From NCBI GenBank assembly GCA_015832175.1, contig WJXW01000006.1, forward strand, positions 2,170,001 to 2,234,000: a DNA stretch of 64,000 nt. The letters run 5' to 3'. The notes under the pieces are model-generated. The model was given only the letters and a program-made list of their open reading frames with translations. It was not told where the DNA came from and made no database searches. Below, in pieces: positions 23,119-34,739 of this stretch (position 1 is the stretch's first letter; each line of letters begins with the position of its first letter). The translations under genes and the position numbers were made by a program. Source of the DNA: Paraphaeosphaeria minitans (Eukaryota; Ascomycota; Dothideomycetes; Pleosporales; Didymosphaeriaceae).

Positions 23119-24686
23119 CTACGGACTATCCTTCTGCTTCAGGTACTCTCCTCTTTTCCAGTCTTCAAAGTCAAACCCAAGGTCCCTCAGACAACGCACC
23201 TCGCACCTCTTCTCACCCAACTTCAACGCTGCCTGCTTGATCATCGGAAACCGTTGCCTCGTCCATCTCTTCTCCTCGTCCCAGAACGGCGGAGTCTTCC
23301 CTGCGCCCCTCGTCTCGCAAGCTTTTGCACCCATGCTGACATCGTGCAAGGCATTGATGTAATCAACATCCTCGGGGTATCCGAGATTGTGGAACCCTTT
23401 GCTGCCCTTTGCTTGCAAGACGCCTTGTTCCCAGGCTTCCATATCTTCGAACGCAGGCAGCCCCAAACGTCCCGAGAAGACTCGCGCAATGTATGCTGCC
23501 TGCGCCTCGGCGACCGGGAAGGGAACGATGCGCTGGGGTAAGGTCAGGAATGCCAGGGTGGGCTGGAGATGGTAGAAGATGTGCTGGTAGACGTGGCTGG
23601 CTCGTTGTCCCGTGCTGGCAACCGGCTGATCCAGGCCGAGGAGGAATGGAAATGAATATTGGTAGCCCGTGCAGAAGATGATGTGATCAACGCCAGTCTC
23701 GGTAGTGCCATTCACGAAACGTACGTTCCTGTTTTCGGCAACGAACTCGGCAATTTCTGGTCGGTACGTGATGGAGTTTGAGTCGCTGTGCAACGTTGTT
23801 GGCTTCTCTTTCTCGGAGACGATGACGCGCGCAGTGAAAGTGCTGATCTGTCTCGATATGTCTACGCCTGACGCTGAGTTCCCTACAATGACGACCTTCT
23901 GTAAATGGTTAGCTCGTTTGTCGTTCAAGCAACCCAGCGAGGCTCTGCCTTACTTTATCTGAATACGGCCTCGGGTTCCTATAGAATTTCGAGTGTGTTA
24001 TGACACCAGGATGTGCAGCGTCGAAGTCGGAGATCCCGGGGAAGTTTGGAATGTAAGGATCCGAATAATGGCCACTCGCGCAAATGACTGCGTCAAAGCT
24101 TTCTTCGCATCTTCTTCCTGAGACCAAGTCTGTATAGCTCAAATTCCACTTCGTTTTGTGTGCACCATCGCAAGTGCCGGCTCGAACCTGCTCAATCTGC
24201 GATCCGAGTCTAAGATGAGTCCTTATGTCATCCGCATACTCCTCGAGATACTGCTTAACAGTGCCAAATGGCGGAAACAGTGGACAATCTGCGGGAAACG
24301 GTTTATCGGTAAAGTTCATCAACGTGTGCGGGATGTTTGTTTCCAGGGCGTCATATATGGGAGACGGGAAAAGATGCGTTATCCTGCCTGAAGGTTTTTG
24401 CACAGAGACTGGTCGTTCCACGGACTGTGCGGGTTTTGTCCTCGGTATGGTGAGATCCGACTGCTGTTGTTGGGACACATTGCCAGTGAAATTCCACACC
24501 CCTCCTACTTCATCGCGTTGCTCGAATGCTACGACTCTGTCAAAGCAATTTTCTGCTATGAGATATCTGGCACAGGTCAGCGCTCCACTCATGGGCTCCT
24601 GGCGAAAGAACACACTTCACAGCTGCCAAACCAGCAGGACCGGCGCCGATGATAGCCACCGATTTGATATGTGTGAAGTTGTCCAT
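23119..24686 (-). CDS. flavin-containing monooxygenase, FMO-like (487 aa)
   Basis: Three exons, 24686-24616, 24566-23954 and 23898-23119, introns of 49 and 55 nt. The Met at 24686 (MDNFTHIK) directly precedes the FAD-binding GAGPAGLAA motif. Other family marks are FEQRDEVGGVWN, the FMO signature region FPGISDFDAAHPGVITHSKFY, the second Rossmann site VVIVGNSASGVDI for NADPH, and the FCTGY motif near the C-terminal domain. These enzymes use NADPH and O2 to oxygenate soft nucleophiles (N, S) or carry out Baeyer-Villiger reactions. It converges on the NRPS-like gene and shares a divergent promoter with the second Dal5-like carrier, which suggests tailoring of the reductase product. That pathway role is inference. 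Confidence 0.9.
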
Positions 24687-25105
24687 GCTTTCCACAAGTG
24701 TCCAACAACAGCTTACCTGGGATGAAGAGAGGTCTTCGTGCGAACACGTGATGCTGAACAATCGAAGGTTCGTGGGCGCTGCAGTGACTCGTCTTCGCAC
24801 CACGCCATTCACGAATGACTCGGGTCGGGCGCTATCGCGAATTCGGTAATTTAGGTCGGAGAACCCGTTACATCCGCCACCTGTGAGCGTTATTGATCGC
24901 TCAAATTTGTACCGTGAACATCGACTATCCGATTGCTGTGATTATAGCTTCCGATTGCTGTGATTATAGCTCGGATTGCGTGCCTGCAGGGCAATTGCAG
25001 CAGCACATGTCTTAGAAAAGGCTCAAATGAAGACCTTGGGACCATACGACCCTCTTCGAACCGCTCCATTGATTTTGTCCGACAGTTAGCCGAGTGCTTA
25101 CCAGA
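24687..25105. promoter_or_regulatory. divergent promoter, FMO / second MFS carrier
   Basis: 419 bp between opposed start codons. Contains a perfect tandem duplication of about 22 bp (CCGATTGCTGTGATTATAGC core) at 24929-24972, and CGG-containing words near 24820-24860. Either could bind a pathway regulator (inference). Confidence 0.45.
24929..24972. repeat. 22-bp tandem duplication in divergent promoter
   Basis: Two adjacent copies with core GATTGCTGTGATTATAGC between the FMO and second MFS genes. Confidence 0.85.
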
Positions 25106-26707
25106 ATGTCGGATTCAAAGAGTCTCGACAAGATCGACACGACCGTCGATGAACGTGTGATTAATCACAATCACGCGAAATTACCACTGAGAAAGCGAAT
25201 TCTGGGGGTTGTTTGGGACTCCTTGGACAAGACACCCGAAGAGAGAGCTTTCATCGCAAGGATTGATTGTTGGTTACGAATCAAGAGCACTCCCAGATAG
25301 CTAACTGTGTTCAGTCTGGATCTTGACCTACGTCTGCATCGCGTACTTCGTGAAGTACCTCGACCAGACAAACGTAAGTCTTCGTGCAGACTTTTACTGC
25401 GACAATCCCAAGCTGACTCGGGCCAGATTAGCAATGCCTACGTCTCAGGGATGAAAGAAGACCTTCAATTGAAAGGAAACGACCTTAATTACCTCACAAC
25501 ATATTGGAACATTGGCTACATCCTAGGCCAGATACCGTCCCAGCTTATCATGTTGAAAGTGCGCCCCTCTATATGGCTTCCAACGCTCGAGTTGATCTGG
25601 GGATTTTTAGTCATGGGCATGGCTGGAGCTAAGGATGTGAAGACGCTCTACGTATTACGCTTCTTCATCGGTCTACTGGAAGCTTCGGCGTATCCAGGTA
25701 TCATGACTCTTTTAGGGAACTGGTACACACCCCAAGAACTTGGCAAACGCGCGTGCATCTTCCAGGCCTCGTCCTCTGCAGCACAGATGTTCAGTGGATA
25801 TTTGCAGGCGGGTCTTTTGCGAATGAACGGCAGACACGGAATTGCCGCTTGGCAGTGGCTCTTTATTTTTGACGGTATGACAGCACTCGTCTCAATATGA
25901 GACCTCGAAAAGTACTGATAGGGTGGCAAAGGCATAATCGGGGTACCTGTAGCGATCTACGGATATTTCGCAATCCCGGATCAGCCTACTAGTAGCAAGG
26001 CGAGGTGGCTCCCTCCTGCGCAGAAGCAAATGGCTATCGACCGTATGGAAGTCTGCCGCCGACGTCCCGTCAAACGCCTTACTCGCTGCAAACTCAAGGA
26101 GATCTTCACATCCTGGCCGTTGTACTTCTTCTGTGCCATCTTTATCGCACACGTGCTCGGAATACGCATCTACAGCTACTTCAATGTGTGGCTGAAGTCA
26201 ACCAAGAAGTGGAGCACATCGGAGATCAACCTCATACCCACCGCAGGCTATGGTGCGCAGATTTTCTTCACGCTCAGCTACGCATGGATATCAGATGCTA
26301 TCGGCATGCGATGGCCGGTCATCATCGCTGCGTGCGTGCCGGCGCTTACTGGCTGCATTATTCTTTCCGTTTGGCCTGAGCACAACATCCCGGCCATGAT
26401 TGCTGGCTGGATTCTAACGTTCCTGGAGACTGGTGCTGGGGCTCTCATCATCACATGGATCAATGAAATCTGTTCTGAAAGCGCGGAGCACAGAATTGTC
26501 ATTATTGGAATTGTAGAAGCGATTGCCTTCACTTTTCAGGCTTGGGTTCCACTGCTCATTTACAACACGGGAAAGGCTCCGCACTTTCCTATTGGTTATG
26601 AGATGGCGGCGATGTTCTTCGCAATCGAAATACTGCTCACGCTTTGTGTTTGGCAAATTCACAAGAGGTACCCCTTAAGGGGCGAGAAAGAAGACGAGGC
26701 AGAATAG
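25106..26707 (+). CDS. second Dal5-type MFS transporter (481 aa)
   Basis: Four exons, 25106-25268, 25315-25373, 25427-25874 and 25932-26707, with introns of 46-57 nt and a 59-nt second exon. The joined protein reads ARIDF/WILTYVCIAYFVKYLDQTN/ISNAYVSGMKEDL. It continues with the family blocks WNIGYILGQIPSQLIMLKVRPSIWLP, GLLEASAYPGIMTLLGNWY, AAWQWLFIFDGIIGVPVAIYGYFAIPD, and a C-terminal half with six further helices. Same anion:cation symporter family as the carrier at 16.8-18.6 kb but clearly diverged from it, so not a recent duplicate. Two such carriers around one NRPS-like/FMO pair suggest uptake of a precursor and export of a product, or two substrates. Confidence 0.9.
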
Positions 26708-27116
26708 GTCGGGTGAGCGTTGTAAATCATTAGATTCAAGTCAAATGAGCTAGTGCCGGGCTGTACGAAAGTTTTCCAAGTAGGTTTCATATCATCTAAG
26801 TTTTTAATAAACACATGCCATTGCAGACTTGTCTCTGATGAGCTTTCTTAATCGCCCGTGACTTCTTACAAATGGCCTGGCTGTTGCGAGTATCGGATAT
26901 CGGATAACCCACATCGTAGCACGCAATTGAAGATAAGCAGGTGGAGCGTCGTGCTAGAGCACAATCGGTCCGCAAGTCGGGCCAATAATTTCCAGATGCA
27001 GTAAGAGAGCTTCCGACGAAGCAATTGCGATTCTTGTAGCTAAATACTGCGTCGACGCATTCTAATCACACTTTCTCGAGGGAACATCGAGAGAACTTTT
27101 CAACTCATCTCTCACG
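26708..27116. other. intergenic 0.4 kb
   Basis: Tail of the MFS gene and promoter of the dipeptidase gene. TTAATAAA at about 26803 may serve as a 3'-end signal. Nothing else seen. Confidence 0.5.
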
Positions 27117-28175
27117 ATGGTGAACGAATCGGAAGCCCGCGACCTCTACGCATCGACACTACACTTCGATGGTCTCAATATTTGCAACTTCTCCCGCGAA
27201 ATCTTCGAGGCTTGGCGCGCCGGTGGTATTGATGGCGTGAGCTGCACGTGCGGGCTCTGGGAAGGGTTCAGAGCATCTATCGCCAATGTCGTACAATGGA
27301 AGAAATGGTTCGAAGAGCATTCCGATCTAATCATGCAAGCGCACACGGTTGCCGACATACGAAAAGCGAAAGAGTTTGGGAAAACAGCTGTGCTGCTAAG
27401 CTGGCAGAACACTGCAGGCATTGAAGACCAGCTGGACTATCTGCGCGTGTTTCGAGACTTGGGTGTACGGAAGATGCAGCTGACGTACAACACGCAGAAC
27501 TACTCTGGCGCAGGCTACACAGAGATCAACGACAGTGGATTGACTGGATTTGGGAGGGAAGTTGTCACTGAAATGGCAAAGCTGGGCATAGTGTGCGATC
27601 TTAGTCACGTTGGTCCGAAAACCACGCGGGACGTTATTGAGTTTGCTGCTCAAGGCAAGCCACCTTGTTTCTCGCACGTTCTCCCAGGAGGCATGAAAGA
27701 GCACACTCGCAACAAGAGCGACGAGCTGATCAGACTGCTCGGCTCGAAGGGCGGCTTTGTAGGGTTGAGTCAATTTGGGCCGCATATGAAGAAAGGAAAT
27801 GACAGCACCATCGACGACTACGTTGAGGCGCTTGAGTATGTCATAGGATTGATCGGAGAAGATTTGGTTGGAGTCGGAAGCGATAGTAGTGAGGGCCACG
27901 GTCGACCAAGCGACTTCATGGCGTGGTGTAACAAAGATAAAGGCTACGCTCGCCAGTTGACGCCATGGGGTAGCCAAAAGGTCATGAAGCCATTGGGAAA
28001 GCTTGAAGACAGGGCTGAGTTGGGTTTGGCTATGGCAAGGAGAGGCTGGAATGAAGAAAGAATGAAGAAGGTGCTAGGTAAGACATTATCAATGTCCATC
28101 ATCAGACCCCAAGTTCACTGACCTTGATTAGGCGAGAATTGGTTGCGATACCTAGAGAAAATACTGGGCAGCTAG
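27117..28175 (+). CDS. M19 (renal/membrane-type) dipeptidase (334 aa)
   Basis: Two exons, 27117-28077 and 28132-28175; the short last exon restores the family ending GENWLRYLEKILGS. Metal ligands of peptidase family M19 are identifiable: the HxD pair in LHFDGLN, a Glu in TAGIEDQLDYL, His in CDLSHVG, His in CFSHVLPGG, and Asp in GVGSDSSEG. There is no signal peptide or GPI tail, so it is probably cytosolic. M19 enzymes hydrolyse dipeptides with loose side-chain preference; GliJ-type fungal members remove glycine from Cys-Gly adducts in epipolythiodioxopiperazine pathways. It lies 409 bp downstream of, and in the same direction as, the second MFS carrier, and I treat it as the right-hand member of the cluster. 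Confidence 0.88.
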
Positions 28176-29389
28176 TTCAAGGCGTCTCTCCTTAAGCCTG
28201 CATGACCGACCGCTTCCGACCAGGGCCTCACTTACTCGAGAGGCCATCTACCATCATCCTTGGCTTTGAGTGCGGATCGTGACCGCACTATTCATGCTGC
28301 TGTTGACACTTGTTTTGAGAGGGGAAGAATAGGTCCTTGTTTCGTAGTGCCATCTTGGGAAATCAACATTGCAAAGGAACAACAAATCTTTCTCAACCTT
28401 TTCAAGTAATTTAGCGTGACCAACGAGTCAAGGCTGTGCATTCCCTTACGCGCACTTTCACCGCTCACCTTGTATTTGGAATTTCTCACCAATCTATCAT
28501 TTCCCCGGACACAGGTGTGGTCCACGACACTAGCTGAGTTAACTGCTTGATGTTGGGAGCCGCACTTTCTATTTTATAGAGCTTTTGAGTACGTGTTCTT
28601 ACACTTCTCATCTGTCAATCCGTCCGCCAAATGAAAACTTCCCGGGGCGAGAGACTACGGTAGGCACCGTACGATAGGTACGAGAGCCAAATTTCGTTTC
28701 GATAGTCTTTGAAAAGGCAACAAGAAACCTCCACAAATCTATTTCTCGAAAGCAACGTCTAGCGTGTTGTGCACACGGGATAGATGGCTTCCAATGCCGC
28801 AGCGCTGCGTCCAGGCTCATCAGTAGGTCCGTCACCCCTTCCCCAGTGTGAGAGAGTGCCGCGGAGGAGCAGAGCTAGCAGTATGCTTAACGAATCAAGC
28901 TTTCAATCCGTGATTGTGATTCGCTAGATAGTCATGCCAAGCAGAGTGATCGCCCAAACAAGTGGGACTCATGCCATCTACACTAAGCCTGATCAAGCAG
29001 CAATCATGGCCGGAAGGTATAGCTTCCGAGGAACACGCGTTTGAACTCCCCGTATTTTCGATCCGCGCGAACCTCCTTTGTGCAGCTCTTGGAGAGTCAT
29101 GAAAAATCACTCTATCTTGATTGGTCGTAGAGCGCTCCGGAGACCAACCATTCCGAGGACGTTCACAATGCTTTCCGGTTTGGGACAAGGAGAATATTGC
29201 CAGCACGGATTCGGTCATACTTTGGGCAGACCAACGTGCATGGAGATGCAATGAGCCGTGGCCAATATCAGCCTCGGAATTGCCCATCGGCACTAAGATG
29301 TTGAGGGGGCGTAATGAAAGTAGGACTCAAAAGGCTGAACAAGTGCCATCTTGTCTGGCATCCATCAGTGTAATTCATTCTCTGTCACA
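28176..29389. other. intergenic 1.2 kb
   Basis: No gene or recognisable repeat on either strand. Short open frames show no family motifs. Confidence 0.55.
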
Positions 29390-30352
29390 ATGCGCTCCTT
29401 CAAGACTCTCGCCCTCATGGGCTCCGCTGTTGCGGCTCAGAATATGTCCGTGTGTGACAAATACACGACAGCGCTTCTTATGGACAACAACGCCACGAAC
29501 CAGTACACTCTGCTGACACTGCTTGTCAACACTGTCGTCATTGGCAACTACACCCAGCCCAACAAGAACGCTGTTCCCGGCATTCTGGCCAAGGGCACCT
29601 ACGAAGGCGAAGAGGTTAACCTCCTGCCCTACTTTGATGGAACCCTGAAGTCAAGCAACCGCGGTGGCTCCTCAGGGGTTGCCATCAACTTCCTTGATGG
29701 CGGAGGTGCTGCTCCGTTGATGGAGAACAAGCCCGCCAACAACGAAACATCTAACCAATAGTAAGTTGATCCATGCTTTACGTCTCTTTCTTCGCCATAC
29801 TGACGATAGTGAAGCCTTCTCCTCACCCACCTGTACCAGTTCTTCGGCAAGCTGCTCGGCTGCTCCGACTACGGCTCCATGGGCTTCCCCGCCTATGCCG
29901 GCCACGACATGGCCTCGGCCCACGCCTTCATGAACCTCGACCCCTCCGAGCTCGGATACTTCATTCAGCAGGTCGGCCTCGCAGCCACCTCCTTCGGCGT
30001 CACTGAGGACGATGTCACCGCCGTCGCGACAGCCCTCAACAAGCTCTTCGGATACAGGTGCAGCCCACCTACCACCGTGATCCCTGAGCAGGGTGCTACG
30101 CTCAACAGCATCTGCCAGAACGACAAGTGCCCACTTGACCCTATGGCTACGTGTGCTGCGTACCCCAACAACGGAACAGTGATGGAGCCGCAGCCCGCGA
30201 GCATGTCGAACGGAACGATGCCTTCTTCAACTGGAATGAACCCTTCGGCTCCGTCTACGACGGGTGGACCGGCGTTCACGGGGGCTGCTGTATCTGAGCG
30301 TGCAGGATTTGCGGCGATGGTTGGTGGTTTGGTACTTGCGATGGCTTTGTAG
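29390..30352 (+). CDS. secreted GPI-type surface protein with truncated-globin-like core (302 aa)
   Basis: Two exons, 29390-29760 and 29815-30352, 54-nt intron, the join giving SNQ/Y/LLLTHLYQFF. N-terminal signal peptide (MRSFKTLALMGSAVAAQ), several N-glycosylation sequons, a Ser/Thr/Pro/Gly-rich stalk (about 225-280) and a hydrophobic C-terminus (FAAMVGGLVLAMAL) typical of GPI attachment. The core resembles a group I truncated haemoglobin: LLPYFDGT (compare PFFAGT), LLTHLYQFFGKLLG, then YAGHDMASAHAFMNLDPSELGYF (compare Y-GRDM--AHA-L-I---HF), and a last helix GVTEDDVTAVATALNKLF. His160 would be the proximal haem ligand. This globin assignment is my inference from motif order; the secreted, anchored nature is better supported. 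Alternatively it is an uncharacterised helical cell-wall protein. Confidence 0.75.
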
Positions 30353-32575
30353 TTTTGTAATATGTCGAAGGTTGAGGACTGATGGTCCATAATAAGGATT
30401 GTCATATTATACATTGTCCTGTGTGTTTCTGATGCTAGGACATGTTGACCCCAAAACCTGGACAAGGTGACGAACATTTCTGCATGCGCCGCGGCATAGT
30501 GCTCCCTCGTGATCTGTAGAACACTGTTGCACATGAAGAACAAAAATGATGCACACAAATATTTATATACAGGTCGTTACATACCCGCCAGGTACACTGC
30601 AAACTTGGCCTAGAGGATTTCTCAAGCCAAATCTTTAGTGAAGCCTTAGCTCTCAAAAGCACGATAATCATTTCCAGTCCATGAGCGCTCAAGCGAAAAT
30701 ACTCGCTCTTTGACACCCTTCTCTACTGAGCAATGGGTTATTTGTGTGCGCGTGATATCTCCCTTCTTCGCATCGTACTCTGCTCAACCACACCAGCCAC
30801 CTGTTGCCGTCTAAAGCGCAGGAAACCTTTGGGACAAGACGAGGATAGTCTGTGAGACACTACACTTTCTGTTGAAAGTAACGAAAGTAGCGTTCGACCA
30901 CGGTAGAAAAATTCATGCAAACAGCCTTCTAGGCGCTGTGCTGAGTTGCTGGTCGAGGAGAATCATTAGGGCTAATACAGTACAAATGCGGTACTTATAC
31001 ACGAAATTTATTAAGTGCCTCCCTACTGAACACAGCTGTCTTGCTCACTGACTGGAATTTTGGCAGTCAGCAATGCCTTGCTCATACTGTCGCGTAACAT
31101 CAGCGGCTTCACTAACAGGCTCTTAGTCAAGACAGCAGCATCATCCCGATTTTGCACCACCATCTTTTATGCATGAAAATACAATTGGACTTCTAAATGT
31201 GCCCACGTAATCATATATTGGAATCCTCGCCCGGGCTACGATTGCAGTGTCGACAGGGCAATCTGGGGATTATCGCTTAAGAAAACAAGCCGTGCCCAAT
31301 CTGGGCAATAGACCACGAAAACCAGTATTTCGTCGCAACAGGAGAAGATAGGGTTCGTATCACTGGAACACAGTGGTCCGACTTGAGTCTAAAAGATTCA
31401 TATCCAGAAGTTATTCGTGATACTCTCTTTTGTGTCAGTTTTCTCCAATTACATTCTACGATATTCTGCGAAATTTCTTGCACTGCAGTCTCTCGCACCG
31501 ACGACCAGTCGGTAGGATCCTCAACCTCATCACGTGCAGCAATAGCACATTGTGGCAGATGTCCCCCCTGCAGACTAGAGATTGAACACAGGTAAGCTCG
31601 TAAAACGCACTGCCGTGCGTGCTTCGTCCCCGCCCAGCCCTCACTTCTACTTTCATTCTTGTGCAGACTCGACTCCTTTTGGCCGTGCAGCGGTTCTAAT
31701 GTCCCAACTATCGAGTGCTCAACTATCATCTAGACATTCTACAATGATATCGCAGATCTAGCCTTGCATTCTGTAGAAGAAAAAAACAGTCCACCAGTAA
31801 CAATGCTACCGTGCTGGCGACAAGACCCAGGTAATCACTCAAGCCTACCTTGAAACCTTGAGGTTACGCCTAGGGTTGAAAAAATTCGTATGCATATCCA
31901 ACTGATTCCTGACGCTCAAGTTAGAACGAAATGCCTTTTTTTCTTTTCTTTTTCAATGGGTCCCTGCATCCGCTTCGATCCGAAAAAAGGCAACAACTAC
32001 CGTAGAGTTTTTCTAATGCCGGTTGAGCCACATGGCACCTCGCACCCAATTGTACAAGCTCTACGTTCTTTTTGACCCGCTTTTACGATCTATTCTGTTC
32101 CTTGATTAGGTCGCTTATCATCAGCTCAACCGGCATTAGAAAAACTCTACTGTAGATCAAGATTAACCTTTGCTTTTGTCCGCAATCTTTTAGCTCCAAC
32201 GAGAGCGCAGTTGGGCGCAGATATGCCCCTTGCTAGCGTGATCCTGCCTTCGTCAGTCGCCTGCCTCCTCGCCAACGATCCAATAACGTAGGTGGCGTAC
32301 CTCGCTAGCAAGGAGAGCCTTTAAAAAGTCCGGTAAACAATGTCCACTGCAATCTTTAGCGCGGACGAGCAGTTGAAAAGCTAAGCCTCATTGTAATGAG
32401 GTCAGCTGATCGTACGGACAAAGTCGAATCTATAAACTTTTAGTACCGGTAGTCTCAAATAAACCGCTCCACCACATATCCATTTCCCACTTTACAGGGG
32501 TATCTTAATCTCAAACTTATCCCTATCTATCCCTTTCCCCTCCTTGCCCTAACCTTCTAACCCCACCTTCCCTCC
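30353..32575. other. intergenic 2.2 kb with MITE
   Basis: No gene supported. A 150-codon minus frame at 31277-31729 lacks any family signature. The MITE copy at 32003-32149 is the only clear element. Confidence 0.5.
32003..32149. mobile_element. MITE copy 2 (147 bp, perfect 26-bp inverted repeats)
   Basis: TAGAG...CTCTA ends with perfect 26-bp terminal inverted repeats that contain GCCGGTTGAGC. The internal block, including TTTTTGACCCGCTTTTACG, is identical to copy 1 at 9647-9793. No open frame; non-autonomous. TA edges fit a Tc1/mariner target site. Confidence 0.9.
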
Positions 32576-34396
32576 CTAAGAGCTCCGCCTTCCATACGGC
32601 TCAAAGGGAAACACTGCCGCAATCCCCGCCATAACCACATACAAGGCCGCACAGATGTAAATTGGCACTGCGGTCCCCGTATCTGCATACGTTGCAATGA
32701 CGGCGCTCAAAATGCCCATGACCCTATTCCCGCTAACAGCGAGCCCATTACCGGTGCCTCTGTGCGCGGAAGGTAGGACCTCGGGCGTGTAGGCGTACAA
32801 CGTGCCGTAGTAGATGTTGAGGCAGAAGTTGATGATGCAGGTGAAGGCCGTGTTTTGGGTCTCGGAGCGCACCTGGTTCCATCGGTCAGCGGGTGTTAGG
32901 AGAGAAGAGTAAAGAGAAAAGGCGGGGTCAACGCGAAAGGGCAACGTACCTGCGTGTACGCGAAGAAGAACACGCACGTTACCAGCGCGCCCACAACCAT
33001 CGTGTACTTGCGCCCCAGCCATGGTCGACTGCACATCCATCCCGCCAGCACCGGGCCCCAGATTCCACTGAAGTTCACGAGCGCGTAGTTGCGCCATGTG
33101 ATGTACGCGCTCTTCTGGCCGAATTGCGCACCGCGGCTGGCGAGGTACTGAGGGAGGAAGACGTTGTACAGCGGATATGCCAGCCCGATGAGAATCCAAG
33201 AGAACCAGACGAGGGAGGTTGAAATGCCGATGCGTCGCGTGGAGAAGAGTCCCTTGAGGTGGATGCCAATTTCGCCGGGGCCCCATTTGCTGCCTTTGCG
33301 CAAGGTCGTCTGTCCACACGCCGTCATTTTCTCGAGGGTTAGGGAGCACGGACGGTTGTACATGTTTGCGATGAAGAGGAGTGTTTCTACAGCTTCTGCG
33401 TCGCGGCCCTCGCCGATAAGGAACTTAGGCGTCTCGCGGAGACGCATGACGGTGATGCGGAGGATGCTCATGATGAAGACGAGCGCGCCCGAAGCGAACC
33501 ATACATAGCGCCAGCCTTTGTTGTTGGCGTAGGTGCAAGGTTCAGCATCCGGATTGACGGAGGGGTCTTCGCAGGAGAAGTTGGGGATGAAGGCCCAGGC
33601 GAAGAAGCCGGCAATGAGCTGGCCAACTCCTGATATTTTTGGTCAGCAATTGTAACCCCCCAGTAATTTCTGCGAGTCCATCTCCGAGAGATACTGGGCA
33701 ATGTACGAACTCACCCCACCAGCACGCCATGAGCGTAAGCATCCACTGCTTGCGACTCGGTAGATACTCCAAGAAAACCGCAGTATCCAGCACCAGATTT
33801 CCACCTCCACCAAAGCTACTCAGACACACGAACAGTCCCAGCACGATCCAATTCGGACTGCTCCCTGCCACGATCGCAAAGATAGAGCAGATCATCAAAC
33901 TCACATTGAACGCGAATTTCCTTCCAATGATATCTGCGCTTATACCTGTTCCATGTCAGTCTATCTTATGAAGTATTCCTCTTTCCTTTCCAGACAACAT
34001 TGTCGTGGGCAAGAGAAACTCACCCCAGAAGCTCGCCCCAGCCAACATCCCCACGTACGCCGCAACTGTCAGCCCATTGCTCCACCCAGGATGAAATTCC
34101 AGCGCCGCCTGTCCCGCGACGATACTCTGGATCAGCAGAATCAAGCTATCCACCGCGTACCCGAAGCCGTTCAGCACAAACAGCTTCCACTGGTACATCG
34201 TAAACCCGATCTCGTCAATCGTGTCGTTGACAAGCTGCATCTTCGCGTTGAGGACCGGGTCAAGATGCTCCTGCGAGAGGATGTCACCTTTGCCGATACT
34301 GAGGGATGGCGCATAATGGGCGGTCTCGGGGTCGCGTGAGGCATCGTTGTGGAGGATGTCAGTTTTCTTCTCGGTTTCGGCAAGAGGAGAAGCCAT
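32576..34396 (-). CDS. MFS sugar/organic-solute transporter (526 aa)
   Basis: Four exons, 34396-34024, 33945-33715, 33629-32950 and 32872-32576, introns of 77-85 nt. After a hydrophilic N-terminus the protein shows about 12 membrane segments and sugar-porter/SV2-like marks: GMLAGASFWGISADIIGRKFAF (loop 2-3), LEYLPSRKQWMLTLMACWWGVGQL, a long central loop with RLRETPKFLIGEGRDAEAV (PESPR-like), and LYAYTPEVLPSAHRGTGNGL in the second half (PEV-PS--RGTG). Such carriers import sugars, polyols or organic acids by proton symport. Substrate unknown. It points away from the metabolic cluster and is separated from it by the globin-like gene, so membership is doubtful. Confidence 0.88.
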
Positions 34397-34739
34397 AATG
34401 GCGGTTGTATGAATTTTTGTTCTTTAAAGCGTCAAGCTGGTCATGTATACTGCTGCACCTTGTTGTCTGTGTTGCCCTACGGTAATCTTTTCCAAGATCC
34501 AAGCTCCGCAAACGCGACCGTCACCCCGCGTCCGCAAGCGGGCACCGCCAGCCTTATAACCGCATGTACATCGCCAGGCCGCAGCACCTTGGAGCCTGTT
34601 TGGTCGGGTCGTAACCTGAATCTGTGATTTAATAGATTGGGTATAGCTTCTAAGCAGAGACTGCAAGAGCGCTAGACGAAGAAAAGTGCGTCTTGATACA
34701 TTTCAGATGGAGCCCTGGCCCCTGTTCAGTGCAGTGTAA

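Noticed and set aside
31277..31729. 150-codon minus-strand open frame
   Set aside because: No family motif, no splice or start context, and composition like surrounding intergenic DNA.
32576..34396. Inclusion of the sugar-type MFS carrier in the 16.8-28.2 kb cluster
   Set aside because: Separated by more than 4 kb, including the globin-like gene and a MITE, and of a different carrier family.
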